In this document: in pieces, positions 1-10,228 of the stretch
How positions within the stretch are numbered: the stretch's first letter is position 1
How the letters are laid out: each line of letters opens with the position of its first letter
Source of the DNA: Hanleya hanleyi
Lineage: Eukaryota; Mollusca; Polyplacophora; Lepidopleurida; Hanleyidae
Assembly (NCBI GenBank): GCA_036873755.1
Contig: JAVTVY010025384.1
Location: forward strand, 1 to 64,000
Direction of reading: 5' to 3'
DNA: 64,000 bases
Made by a program: the position numbers and the translations under genes
Notes under the pieces: model-generated
What the model was told of the DNA's origin: nothing
Seen by the model: only the letters and a program-made list of their open reading frames with translations
Databases searched by the model: none

Positions 1-2
1 TA

Positions 3-908
3 CATCGAGCAGCCCGACGACATTTTCGCCGTAACCGAGTCATCGTAGGAGGCGTAGACGCACAATGGCAGGCTGATATGAGTCGATTTGCACCCCACAA
101 TGATGGACATCGGTACATGTTGACCTGTATCGATAATTTATCCAAGTACGCATGGGTACTGCCCATCCGGACCAAAACAGGAGAGAATCTGATACGTGCG
201 TTCCAGCAGATTTTCAAGACGGGGCGCAAACCCCTCTATTTGCAAACGGATGAAGGCACAGAATTTCTCAACCGTCACTTTCAAGCCTTTCTTAAGAAAC
301 AGAAGGTGTATTTCTTCCATACGTACAACGAGACCAAAGCCTCTGTGGTGGGACGATTCAATCGCACCTTCAAAGGACGAATGTACAAGTATTTTACCGC
401 CAAAAATACCCGACGGTACATCGATGTGCTACCTCAACTGGTCCAAGGGTACAATCGAGCCTATCATCGCAGTATCCAGCGGGCTCCCCTCGATGTGACG
501 GAACGCAACGAACATCAAGTGCGCCGTACGCTGTACTCGATAGACCCCAGTCCACTCACGTCACCCAGTTACAAACGTGGAGATGTGGTACGAATCAGTA
601 AAGTCAAAGGGCAATTTGAGAAAAGTTACTTGCCCAACTGGAGTGACGAGCACTTTGTCATCGTTCACCATAAGCCTCGACATCCACACGTCTATCAACT
701 GGAAGATCTACAAGGAGAACCACTGCAAGGCACGTTTTACGAGGCAGAATTACAACCGGTGGTGAAAACACGGAAAGACTACTACACGGTGGAAAAGAAT
801 TTGAAAACGGAACGTCGACGTGGCATCTCCTATCATTTCGTCAAATGGCAAGGTTGGCCCAGTTCGTTTAATTCCTGGGTCTCAGCCCGTGACATGAAAC
901 GGCTATAA
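3..908 (+). pseudogene. Polinton integrase (DDE, rve fold) with C-terminal chromodomain; 5' partial, catalytic Glu substituted
   Basis: Retroviral-type integrase that would insert the element's DNA into the host chromosome. The frame is open from the first bases of the window, so the N-terminus lies outside; the first internal ATG is at 78. The first catalytic Asp is in WQAD just upstream of that Met, and the second is in LQTDEGTEF (residue 58 counted from the ATG at 78). At the position of the third acid, before RFNRT, the codon at 351-353 is GGA (Gly) where the family has Glu. The tail (about residues 233-275) reads as a chromodomain (VEKN... YHFVKWQGWP), common in chromatin-targeting integrases. 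Stop TAA at 906-908. Without the Glu the protein should not catalyse strand transfer. Family call is very secure. Confidence 0.93.
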
Positions 909-924
909 ATTCTACCTCACATCG

Positions 925-944
925 CCTACACCCTTCAGTGTAGG
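925..944. other. Short perfect hairpin between integrase and next ORF
   Basis: CCTACAC and GTGTAGG form a 7-bp perfect stem with a 6-nt loop in the 44-bp gap between the integrase stop and the ATG at 953. Role unknown; it may simply be chance. Confidence 0.45.
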
Positions 945-952
945 GTTGTACC

Positions 953-1541
953 ATGGATAGTGCACATCTACCCTTACTGCTACGGACTCGAAAAGGACAA
1001 GTCGGTACCGTGGTGTGTGTAGTAGTGCTTCTGGGTACCTTATTTGATATCCTGTTTCAACCTACCCGCCATTCGTCCAAGTGCTGCCCCACCTCAACGT
1101 CAAGTGCAATCACCCAACAGCACCACCACCACCACTACTCTCTCTCCTACGACGCTGAGGACCAGATCACCATACACCCAGTCCACTACGCGGTCTAGTC
1201 CTTTTTTCACCCGCCAGCCTCCCGTATCTACCCTCAGAAGCGGAAGGCGGACCCTATCACCACACACCCAGCCCACAACGCGGTCTACTACTCCACCTCT
1301 TTTCACCCGGCATCCTCCCGTGACACCTAGTCCTACCCTCAAAAGCGAACCCTACGCATCAGAGGCACCCAGATCACGACAACCTAGTACACCCACCACC
1401 ACCAACACCACGACGCTAACACCTAGAGAGGGACGAGTACCACGTTTACCACGGCAACGGTACCCACACGACTACGACCCCCGGTGGGATCCACGACAAC
1501 GGTGGTGGGCCTCTGAACGCCGGGCGCAAATCACCAAATAA
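953..1541 (+). pseudogene. Thr/Pro-rich Polinton ORF with N-terminal membrane segment, probably frameshifted
   Basis: I do not recognise the family. The ATG at 953 (context ccATGg) opens about 35 residues containing a hydrophobic stretch (VGTVVCVVVLLGTLFDILF) that looks like a single membrane helix. The downstream Thr/Pro/Ser/Arg-rich sequence is in another frame, open from about 1,044 to 1,541, and ends in a basic Trp-containing tail (about QRWWASERRAQ). The two frames overlap at 1,044-1,198, so a single indel near 1,050-1,100 would join membrane anchor and mucin-like tail. It sits between integrase and ATPase, reading the same way. A tail/anchor protein of the virion is possible but unproven; the low-complexity part limits homology detection. 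Confidence 0.55.
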
Positions 1542-1545
1542 CTCT

Positions 1546-2161
1546 ATGGATCCTCGGTGGCAGCATCCCTTCACGTGTCTCATCGCTGGACGGACGGGGT
1601 CGGGAAAAACACACTTCGTTCAACGGCTCATCCAACACGGGTCAGCTCTCATTTCACCCCCCGTGGCTCACATCCTGTGGTGTTATGGAGCTTGACAACC
1701 GGCGTACGAGGAACTGGCACGCATCCCTGGACTCACCTTAGTTGGAGGATTACCCCCAGAGGACACGCCAGAAGACACGTTGGTCGTGGTAAGACGATCT
1801 GATGACCGAAACGGACAGTTGAGTCACCCGTCTCTTTACCAAAGGAAGCCATCATCGTCGGTTGAGCATCATCTACATCGTGCAGAATCTCTTCAGTACG
1901 AACAAAGAGCACAGGAACATTAGTTTGAATACTCAGTATGTGGTCTTATTCAAAAACCCCAGAGACGCATCACAAATTATGCACCTGGCGAAACAGATGT
2001 ACCCTAAAAACACGGCCTTTGTGCGGGAAGCCTTTGAAGATGCCACCCAAGGGGCTCACGGGTATCTACTCATCGACTTGAAACAAGAGACACCCTCGGC
2101 ACTTCGATTGCGCACCCACATTTTTCCCGGCGAGTTCCAGACGGTGTACACACCCAAATAA
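1546..2161 (+). pseudogene. Polinton packaging ATPase (A32/FtsK-HerA type), broken
   Basis: DNA-packaging motor ATPase of the virion. Starting at ATG 1546, a Walker A loop GRTGSGKT lies about 15 residues in. An in-frame TGA follows at 1693-1695. Near 1791-1792 one extra base shifts the frame; the Walker B region (DDLM) is read in the new frame from 1793, and that frame hits a second TGA at 1820-1822. The C-terminal half stays open to TAA 2159-2161 and holds the family's late motifs (IYIVQNLF, YVVLFKNPRD, HGYLLIDLK). Two stops and a frameshift make it a pseudogene, although all conserved blocks remain recognisable, suggesting recent decay. It lies 4 bp after the previous ORF. Confidence 0.9.
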
Positions 2162-2198
2162 AAGAAGACACAACCCCTCTAGCATTCACTTCCTCATC

Positions 2199-2390
2199 AT
2201 GTCTGCACGGATACGGAAGCACGCGCCGACCCCCCGCGTATTACGCAGCGCTTCAGCGCTGGTGAAGAAGACGGGCAGTTTAAAGAAAAAGAAACAGGTG
2301 TTACAGCGAGGTGTATTTCTCGGCGCACTCCTCGCACCCTTAGCCGCTACCGTACTGGGACCGTTAGTAGGGGCCATCTTGGGACGCTAA
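2199..2390 (+). CDS. Small basic/hydrophobic Polinton protein (63 aa), virion core-like
   Basis: An intact 63-aa ORF starting at ATG 2199. The first ~38 residues are strongly basic (LKKKKQVLQRG). The last ~25 form a Gly/Ala/Leu hydrophobic segment ending ILGR (LLAPLAATVLGPLVGAILGR). This architecture, basic head plus glycine-rich hydrophobic tail, resembles small adenovirus-type core or membrane-lytic peptides, but that is analogy, not demonstrated homology. It lies between the ATPase and the 256-aa ORF, with only 2 bp before the next ATG, consistent with tight packing of virion genes. Confidence 0.6.
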   Translation: MSARIRKHAPTPRVLRSASALVKKTGSLKKKKQVLQRGVFLGALLAPLAATVLGPLVGAILGR

Positions 2391-2392
2391 AC

Positions 2393-3163
2393 ATGGAACA
2401 TACGAAAAAAATGATGCTGGTTGAACCTCGACTGTTACAGAGTTTGCAATCACCCTATCCCGTGCCTGCCACGGTGCAACAACTCCAGTCTCTGGACGAA
2501 GAGATGAATAGTATACTCCAACGTCGACTACCCGATCACGAGAGAATTCAACTCTACCATCACACGCTGAACCGGTACAAGACGTTTGTGGATCAATATA
2601 GGGGTATTGGACGAACACCACTACCCGCAGCGCCAACACTCACACCGCCGCCGCCATCATCATCATCACCTCAGCTGGAAGCGGAAGTGTTGGCCAGTGT
2701 CCCTAAGGCATTCAAGACCAAGGCTCGTTTATTGTTGGACCGGGTGAAACAGAATCCCGATATGAGGTGGAGCGAACAGGGGGAACTGCTTATTCGAAAC
2801 CGAGTGGTGCCGGGGTCTCATATCACCGATTTGATCAATGATACGGTACGCTCTGGCAAACACTCTAATCCATCGGGCTGGGAAGCCTTTGCTCAGGGGT
2901 TGAAAGACACACACACTCCTCAAGAATTGGTGGGGAATCCTAACCGTTGGGCCTTTATGCAGCAATCGACGAGTAGACGACCACCACCACCACCACCACC
3001 ACCCTCTTCTTGGGCACCGATGTCACCTCCCAAAACACCACAACGACGGGCACCTACTTCGTCACCCCTTTTACCACGCCATCCGCTGCAACCCCCCAGA
3101 TCTAAGTCACCGCGACGACCACGACGCCGAGGTCAGCCACCCAAGGCCTGGGAGCCCTATTAA
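2393..3163 (+). CDS. Conserved Polinton ORF (256 aa) with 'W..-GSHI-DLI' domain and Pro-rich tail
   Basis: Intact from ATG 2393 to TAA 3161-3163. The N-terminal ~80 residues look helical (LQQLQSLDEEMNSILQRR-like). A Pro/Ser linker follows at ~80-95. Next is a compact domain at ~100-190 with the pattern RWSEQGELLI ... VPGSHITDLIND ... WEAFAQGL, which I associate with an uncharacterised domain repeatedly found in animal Polintons and related transposon ORFs. The tail from ~195 is a proline run followed by Arg/Pro-rich basic sequence, plausibly nucleic-acid binding. Function unknown; position among capsid genes suggests a virion or assembly role. It is one of the few unbroken genes of this element. 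Confidence 0.7.
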   Translation: MEHTKKMMLVEPRLLQSLQSPYPVPATVQQLQSLDEEMNSILQRRLPDHERIQLYHHTLNRYKTFVDQYRGIGRTPLPAAPTLTPPPPSSSSPQLEAEVLASVPKAFKTKARLLLDRVKQNPDMRWSEQGELLIRNRVVPGSHITDLINDTVRSGKHSNPSGWEAFAQGLKDTHTPQELVGNPNRWAFMQQSTSRRPPPPPPPPSSWAPMSPPKTPQRRAPTSSPLLPRHPLQPPRSKSPRRPRRRGQPPKAWEPY

Positions 3164-3196
3164 AGCCCGGTGCAGAAGCCAGAAAGTTCAGGCGTC

Positions 3197-3977
3197 ATGT
3201 TTTACCTCACGTTGCCCAGTAACAGTTCACTCGATGTGTTTCCTGACAACACCTTGGCCAAGTACGTGACTCAATTACCGCAACCGTTGCATTTACCTGG
3301 ACGGTGGGAATGTGGATATTCAATACCCTTACTCGTGGTACAACGTACGAGCCCAAGAAGTATGGTACGAAGTGACCTACGAAGGCAAAGTACACCGACT
3401 CACTCTCCCCGAAGGCCAATACGATACGCCCAAGACGTTCATAGAGGGTCTGCTCACCTTGTTGCATTACAAGTCTCTACGGGAGGTGACGAATAATTCA
3501 AGACCCCGGAAAGCCTATCCCTTCAAGAATCACGTGATCTTCGATGTCAACGCACACAACGACAAGTCCTGTATCCTGCTCAACCCCAACGTGGGTGTGA
3601 AACTCAGTCCTAGGCTACAGCAAATGTTAGGTCTGCCTTACAGCGTCTACACGGGTCCCACCACCGACAACGATGACGTTGTGATGGATATGAAAGTGGG
3701 TATGTACGGACTCTACGTCTACTCGGACGCAGTGGACAGCCATATTGTGGGCGATGTGAACACACCTCTGTTACGGATGGTACCCATTAGAAAGAGGTAT
3801 GGCGATCAAGTCACCCAGAGTTTCAACCACATACTCTACCTGCCCGCACGACACACCGATATCAACACGATCACGGTGGATATAAGAGATGACACGGGAC
3901 ACCCGGTCGCATTCGAACGAGGGAAAGTGGTACTGACACTTCATTTCCGACAAGCACGTTCTCCTCACTTCGTATAA
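3197..3977 (+). pseudogene. Polinton minor capsid (penton-like) protein, frameshifted
   Basis: Predicted vertex (penton) protein of the icosahedral capsid, a single jelly-roll in this family. ATG at 3197 begins FYLTLPSNSS, typical of the family's N-terminus. Around 3309-3312 the reading frame moves by +1, and the remainder (YPYSWYNV onward to HFRQ near the end) is open to TAA 3975-3977. The total is close to 260 residues, as expected. Its stop overlaps the ATG of the next gene (TAATG at 3975-3979). The single frameshift is the only break seen. The gene is immediately upstream of the core-like protein and hexon gene, the usual Polinton order. Confidence 0.82.
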
Positions 3978-4381
3978 TGTACGTGCCTTACCAGTGCCAT
4001 ACGCCCAGCTATGCCGACTACTACAAGAAACACACGGGAGGTAGCTTGCCCATCTTTAGCGGTGCACGCATGCAACGAGGTCACGGATTGGGTAACATAT
4101 TGGGCAGCATCGTGAAAACGTTCTTGCCCTTGGTGACACGGGACGTCAAAGCGGTGGGTAAACAAGCGGTACGCAGTGGACTGCACGTGGCCGGTGATGT
4201 CTTGGGAGGCACGGCACCCCGACAAGCCTTGAAACGACGGGCCCAAGAAGCGGGCAGCGTCTTGATCGCCAAAGCCCTTAAAAGACAACCACGGGCACAG
4301 CGAAGAGTCATTCGACGACAGACACACCGACGACGCACACCCCGGAAGAAGAAGAAGAGTAGGAGAGACATCTTCGCATAA
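3977..4381 (+). CDS. Gly-rich/basic virion core-type protein (134 aa)
   Basis: Intact ORF whose ATG overlaps the stop of the penton gene and whose own stop overlaps the hexon ATG (TAATGG at 4379), a translationally packed arrangement. The N-terminus is Tyr-rich. Residues ~30-75 carry the Polinton-specific pattern RGHGLGNILGS, FLPLVTRD and AGDVLGG. The tail is extremely Arg/Lys-rich (RRTPRKKKKSRRD). I recognise the layout as the small conserved capsid-linked Polinton protein compared by others with adenovirus pX/pVI-type proteins; that equivalence is inference. A DNA-condensing or capsid-cementing role would fit. Confidence 0.72.
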   Translation: MYVPYQCHTPSYADYYKKHTGGSLPIFSGARMQRGHGLGNILGSIVKTFLPLVTRDVKAVGKQAVRSGLHVAGDVLGGTAPRQALKRRAQEAGSVLIAKALKRQPRAQRRVIRRQTHRRRTPRKKKKSRRDIFA

Positions 4382-5681
4382 TGGCATTCATTCACTCCGA
4401 GTCGTGTCCGTCTACCAACAGTGAATTGGATTTGTGGACTATTCCACCCACACAGACCAGTGCGGCCGAAGGACGTTGGGTAGAACATCGACCCCTGGCT
4501 AGCCTGACGGGTACGGGACCCCTGGAATTTACCATTGAAAACAAAGATACGGCCTACCTGGATTTAGCCCACACATACTTGTACGTGAAAGCCAAAATAG
4601 TGGACAGAGCCGGGGACCCCATCGGGAACGATGCGGTGGTAGGCCCGGTGAATCTTTGGCTGCACTCCTTGTTCCAACAGGTGGATATCAGTCTGAACGA
4701 TAAACTCATCAGCACGTCCACCAATACGTACCCGAACCGAGCCTACATTGAGACGCTGTTGTCGTACGGTGAAGATGCCAAAAAATCACACTTGCAAGCT
4801 TCGCTGTACTACAGGGATACACCCGGAGCCATGAATAGCGTCGTCGCTACCAATAATGGGTTCGGCCATCGCAGGCAGTTTACAACCACTAGCAAGTCCG
4901 TCAATATGATGGGACGACTGCACGTCGATCTGTTCCTGCAAGACCGCTACATGATGAACGGTTTATCCATCAAGATCAAGTTGATCCGTTCCACACCCAC
5001 GTTCGCCTTGATGGCCGATGGAGATGCTCCCAATTACAACATCGTCATAGATGATGCAGCCCTGTTTGTCCGTACGGTGGATTTGCAACAGGGTGTGTTG
5101 CTGAGTCACATGGAAGCCTTATCGAAAAAACCAGCCCTGTACCCCATCCGACGCGTACAGACCAAGGTGTTCTCTGTGCCAGCAGGTACGATGATGGCCA
5201 ATCGTGAAAATTTATTTCTAGGGGATCTCCCTAAACCCTGGCGTGTGTGACCAACGCCGCTTTCAATGGTGGGTGGAGTCAGAATCCGTTCAACTTTCAA
5301 CATTTCAACCTCTACTTTTTGGCACTGCACGTGGCCGGCCATCAAATTCCAGCCCGCCCGTTACAACCGGATTTTGGTAACCAAAACTATGTGCGGAGCT
5401 ACCTGAACCTGTTTACAGCCACAGGACAAAACAACCAGGACGAAGGAAATAACATCACTCGACGAGACTTTAGCCGTGGGTACACTTTGTTCGCCTTCGA
5501 CCTCACCCCCACCTTGGAACACGATCATCAACTGGCCTTGCTCAAGAAAGGAAACCTACGGTTGGAACTGCGTTTCGCGGTCGCTCTAGCCCAGACCATT
5601 AACGTGATTTGCTACGCCGAGTTTGATAACGTCATCAGCGTGGACCAGCAAAGAAACGTCCTGTGTGACTACGCCAGCTAG
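4381..5681 (+). pseudogene. Polinton major capsid protein (hexon-like, double jelly-roll), frameshifted
   Basis: Main capsid building block. From ATG 4381 the first ~285 residues are open and include IHSESCPSTNSELDLW at the N-terminus, PVNLWLHSLFQQVD, and YPNRAYIETLLSYG, all characteristic of this family. The frame ends at TGA 5248-5250 after LPKPWRV. The correct continuation (TNAAFNG..., NPFNFQHFN, and FDLTPTLEHDHQ later) is in the +1 frame and runs to TAG 5679-5681, so a small indel lies around 5,233-5,247. Combined length (about 433 residues) fits the family. The break falls in the second jelly-roll, so a truncated product would not assemble. Confidence 0.92.
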
Positions 5682-5703
5682 AGTCGTGGATACAGAGCAG
5701 CTG

Positions 5704-6141
5704 ATGGCCATACTCCAGCGAGATCCTCGGGTACCCTTTCGAGGTGTGTTTCCACGCAATGTGTTTCCCACCACCCCAACCACCCCAGCAGCCTACATCC
5801 TGAATACAGACTCTGGGTCTCGACCCGGTGAACACTGGGTGGCTGTGTACGTGGACACCCTGGGCCAAGGCGAATACTTTGATTCCTACGGACTTGCACC
5901 CCTGCATTCTGATTTGGTGAAGCTCATGGACGTATCTACTACAGTGTGGCGTTGGAATACTAAAAGATTACAAGGACCGTTGAGTAGTGTCTGCGGACAG
6001 TACTGTGTGTTTATCTCACTCACCGGAGTAGAGGACATTCTATGCAAACGATCGTACAAATGTTTGATGATTATTGTCAAGCCGAAGACCGTGATGTACT
6101 CGTCTATGACTGGATCGGGAAGGACTTTCCGTTTCGGGTAA
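5704..6141 (+). pseudogene. Polinton cysteine protease (adenain-like), frameshifted near its end
   Basis: Maturation protease of the virion. I take ATG 5704 as the start because the adenain N-terminal pattern (ILQRDPRV, FRGVFPRN) follows directly. The catalytic His is in GEHWVAVYV and the acidic member in YFDSYG. The oxyanion Gln and nucleophile Cys lie in LQGPLSSVCGQYC, seven residues apart as in adenain. After the Cys motif the family sequence continues in another frame (RSRGHSMQ..., IVQMFDDY at 6042 onward), so an indel lies at about 6,010-6,030. The 3' end overlaps, on the opposite strand, the polymerase C-terminus, and the exact stop is unclear; the shifted frame stays open to 6425. Confidence 0.85.
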
Positions 6142-9100
6142 AAGAAAGTAAAGGCGTCTCGTTGCTGGATGTACGTCCGCATCTGGTGGTCCACCACGCG
6201 AAATCCTCGGTTAGTCCCACTCGCACTGGCCTGGCTTTGCAGCACGTTCAGGTACAAGGCTTTGTCGATGTTGGGATCGCGCCGGTTCACCCCTTTGCAG
6301 CTAAACTTATTTTCGTCTCAGTAATACGTCTTCGAGGAGAGAGGAATCATGGCATCCCCTCTCCACTCCAGCTTGAAGAGGCCCGGCGTACGCTTATCGT
6401 ACTGGTAATGGTCACGTCGAGGTAGCCACTGGTCCCGTCCCGCTTCATACTGTGCACGTAACTCGGGTTTAACCAGGGACTCCCAATCTGCATTAGAGAC
6501 GGCCATGTAGGCCGAGTCCGTGTCCATCTCCATGAGTTGCCAGTCTGATGGATTAAAATACACACCCATGAAATCATACAGAAACTGGAGCATCCTGAGC
6601 TTGGCCACCTGGTATACCATACATCCAATCTGCAGGGGCAGGTTGTAACGGATAGTCTTTTTAGCTAAAGTGATTTCATACGTGTCGTCATCGATGACCT
6701 CCACGGAGCGAAACAGAGGAGAATTCACTTTTTTGCGGGCTTGTGGAGTAGTACAGATGTTCACGTTCACGTGCTTATCCTGGTTCGTTACTGTTTTGCC
6801 ATAATAGCCATTGCCCGTCAATTTCCACGATTCACCGCTGATGGCCTTACTCGGGTCTTGATCACCTTGACGACGGGCAGACGTCACGATGTCGGCATTC
6901 TCCGCAAAACAGGCGTTGGGTACGTACTGTATCACTTGGTATACGCGTGTGACTTCCAGACCGTGGCTCATGTACCACTGTAGTAGCGGAGTGCCCAGCA
7001 AGATTTTCTCTGCCCATATACTGCCAATCAACATCCGTCGAGGTCGAGGCAAACACTCGTGTTGCTCAGCATAGGCCCCCATGGTGTCTCCAATATCATC
7101 CCGACCCACCAGCGTGTTCTTAAAGATGGGAGGCCACTGGGCGAAGAGGGGCTTGAGAGTGTCGGGAACATGCAGATCACATTCGACAAAGCCGTAGAGG
7201 TCCCCGGAACGAATGGCGTCGAACATCTGTGGCAGACTCAGAAGTCGCCGACGACTGAGCGGGTACCCGCGCTCTTTTAGGAAACGACGTAAATGTGGGA
7301 GGGCCTGGCACATGGTGTGAAATTCACACTCCCACATTTCGATCAGATGGTATCCTCTCTCTTTCACGTAATCACCGTTCTCCTGCACTTCTTCCCGTAA
7401 TTCTTCCGGTGTTTTCCACGTCGTTCGTTGAAGCGTCCAGCGCTGAAATGGCATCCGTGGCCGTGCCAATAGCAGCCGTAAAATTGGAATACGGTCGGTG
7501 TTCTACGCACCAGGGCAAACCCATCGACGGGGAGTCGACGATCTCCTATGCGCTTCTCTGTGGCCTTGGTCTGATGGCGTATATAAATTCCCCGTCGATA
7601 GGCTTCCCAATCCAACCACTGGTCAGCCAGATGCTTGTAGGGAGTGCGTTGCGGTGTGAAATGCTGACCTTCTGCCACCCAGCGTGTATAATGCCCACTG
7701 GGCATAGGTTGGGCCAGAGACCACAGGTACAAGGCATTGGCATCGAATCCGATGATCTTAGCACAGGGTTTTCCACCGGGGAGAGTAGTGACGTCCTTCT
7801 CGTGATAACGGTGAAAAATAAGACTAGGTCCGCCGACAATGTTCTGCTTTAGACAATCATGCATGTCCGCATTTTTTGCTGTATCAGCGAGAAGTAGGTA
7901 GGACACTCTTGCAAAAGATGGCGAAGCGCCAGACCCGGTAAACTCAAGCACTCCTTGAAGATGTCGACGTGCATCTCACGACGAAAGAGTTGAACCATTT
8001 TCTCGGCCGCTTCCAGGAAAGGAACCACATCTAAGTTATTATACCATATCAGGAAATCTCGCAAGGTCTGCATGTGTTGATCGTTCCATACCTGCTGTAG
8101 TTCCCGGTACGTGTCTTGCGGACATTCCACTTGCTTCAAATCGTCAAAGAACGCGTCCCGGGGTGGCAACTGTGTTTCCTCCAAACTATCGAGCGTCGAT
8201 ATATACGTGTAAGGGAACCTCCCTTTGGTTTGTGCACAGTCATACGCCCTCACCCACTGATCATAGCTATAATTGGGAGCTAAATAGCTCCGTACATCCA
8301 GGAAATGGAGTGATGTGGTAGTGAGGGCCATATGATTATTGATCTTCTTGATGACGGACTTGATGGTATTAGCCTGAGCCAAGTAGGGGTAGAGAAATTC
8401 CTTCACCATGTTCAAGTTGTATCGCCCCGAGTTGAAACCGAGCCCCGGTAACTGGCCTAGGTATTGTAGGAAGCGCGCTTTCAATTTCTCCGCATACGGT
8501 TTAGGTAAAGGCACATCCTGCGAATGCATGGGTTCCGACCCCGACTCCGACTCCGATTCTGACTCTTCATCGTCACTAAACGATATACCCGGTATAGGAA
8601 TCCGATCGTCCAGTTGGTCGAGTACATCCTGGAACTTGGACACCAACAATTCCGTACTGGCCGAACTGACTTCCTCTAAATACTCCATCATGCGGGTGAT
8701 CAACTCATGGGAATCCCCCGATGACACGAAACAGACCGGTGCAGCGTCATAGCCGGGTACGTTGCTGGAAATGCTGACACTGAGGGGAATATGGCGCTGC
8801 GTCCACTGCTTTTTCGCTGAAAACATGTCCATGGGCTCCAACAGGGCCTCAAAATCGTAAAACGCCCGATAGGGAAAATAACGGTCCTCCTCCGGTATGA
8901 TAAGACCCTCATCGGCCAGTTCCTCGAAAATAGTAGACGTATTATGATATATACCGCCACGAAATTTTCGCTTCACACTGTTGTCACAAATCTTCTCGTG
9001 CCGATGTAAGTCGTAAGACTCTTTGAACACCCGATGGCATTGGTCACAACTGTAGGACTGGGCGTGCAGGCTCATATTGTAGATCAGCGAAAAATGACTC

Positions 9101-9926
9101 ACCCCATTGTCGTCGAAGACATTGACTTTCATGGTAGAAGCATACCGTTCTGTTGAACGACGAACCAATTCAGCCACAAATATGTCCTCCTCGCATCGTA
9201 ATCGGTATACAAAGATATTGATGTTGAACAGAGTTTCCACGACATCCAAATACTTGAACGGAGCTCATCCAAGTCTCGCTCCTCTAAATACTGTTCCCAA
9301 TAGCCATTGGCCACTCTGTCACAACACTGGGGATCACACTCGTCCACATGCACGGCCAAACACCGAAACAGACATTTCCGGTCTTTGTAGGGTCCATGTC
9401 CCCCTCGCGTTAATGCATACAGTCCGGGTCGATGAAGCAGCCAAGGTGGTAGTAGTACAGGAGCACCGATAGATGTGACGTTGGTCACCATTTCCACAAG
9501 CCATTTGGTATTGGGGCGTTGCAACCGGGCCCATTCCAATGGGTCCAACGTAGTCAGTTGGTCGATGAGTGGCTCCACAGAAATCGCATCCGTCACCGTG
9601 AACGGCTGGTCAAACACATAGGTATTATTGCTGGGGTAATAATACCGCACCTGGTCCGTCTTTTTGTGCCGTAAGATGTACCCGAATGTCATATTCAACT
9701 TGAACGCTGTCACCTGGTCTGTGAAAATGTTCTCGGCATAGGTAGACAGATACGTGAGGTCCTGCAGCCGAAAGTTATACAAGTCCAATAGACGACGGTC
9801 ACGGTGAAAACAATGGCGTATAGTAGCCCAGTGACGTCGATAAATGTCACTCATACGCTCGTCTTCGGGCAAGACTTCAACCGGAGGTGCTGCTGGGTCC
9901 CATGGAAAATTTTCTCCACGTCTCAT
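6100..9926 (-). pseudogene. Polinton family B DNA polymerase (protein-primed type), multiply broken
   Basis: Replicative polymerase of the element, about 1,270 codons from ATG 9926 leftwards. In order: N-terminal domain (~residues 26-150: DIYRRHW, AFKLN, FDQPFT, LDPLEWA); a C2H2 finger (CDQCHRVF... HRHEKIC, ~9,055-9,000); Exo I FYDFEAL; an acidic Ser/Glu/Asp run near 8,550; Exo II GFNSGRYNLN with Asn (AAC, 8,416-8,418) where a catalytic Asp is expected; Exo III WYNNLDV; motif A FDANALYLW; motif B-like KLTGNGYYGK; motif C MDTDS. Breaks: frameshifts near 9,250-9,270, 7,870-7,890 and 7,450-7,470, and an in-frame TGA at 6,320-6,318 followed by family sequence (SCKG, NRGFRV, YPKRKVL at ~6,130). 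The frame stays open to 5,886, so the true C-terminus is uncertain. Confidence 0.92.
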
Positions 9927-9966
9927 GCTGCAGTGAGGCCCTCCTCTCGTCAGAACACGCTGGTAG

Positions 9967-10021
9967 GCAAGCAGGCAGGCAGGCTGGTCAGGCAGGCAGG
10001 CTGGTCAGGCAGGCAGGTAGG
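9967..10021. repeat. 17-bp tandem repeat (about 3 copies) in polymerase leader
   Basis: The unit caggcaggcaggctggt is repeated about three times between the polymerase ATG (9926, -) and its TATA box (10,075-10,085). It would lie in the 5' untranslated region of the polymerase transcript. Confidence 0.8.
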
Positions 10022-10074
10022 GTCAGATAGCTCCGTTGGGTAGTGCAATGAATACACCAAACCGCTAAAAATCA

Positions 10075-10085
10075 CCCCTTTTATA
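10075..10085 (-). promoter_or_regulatory. TATA box for Polinton polymerase
   Basis: On the minus strand this reads TATAAAAGGGG, about 150 nt upstream of the polymerase ATG at 9926. The same core, TATAAAAGGG, lies upstream of all four zinc-finger/PolB-N genes in the 30-42 kb palindrome. Confidence 0.7.
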
Positions 10086-10228
10086 CGTTTTTCCCCCACA
10101 ATGGCGGCCAATGGCCGCCACCTTCGGGTCTTTCCGGTCACTATCCGCCATTATCCGCCATTTTGGAAAGTCTGGACATGTCCAAAGGTCACGCTCCATT
10201 CACCCAAACCGGAAGTGACGTCATTTTT

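Noticed and set aside
1693..1695. TGA recoding or readthrough in the ATPase
   Set aside because: Several other unrelated breaks exist in the same element, so decay is the simpler explanation.
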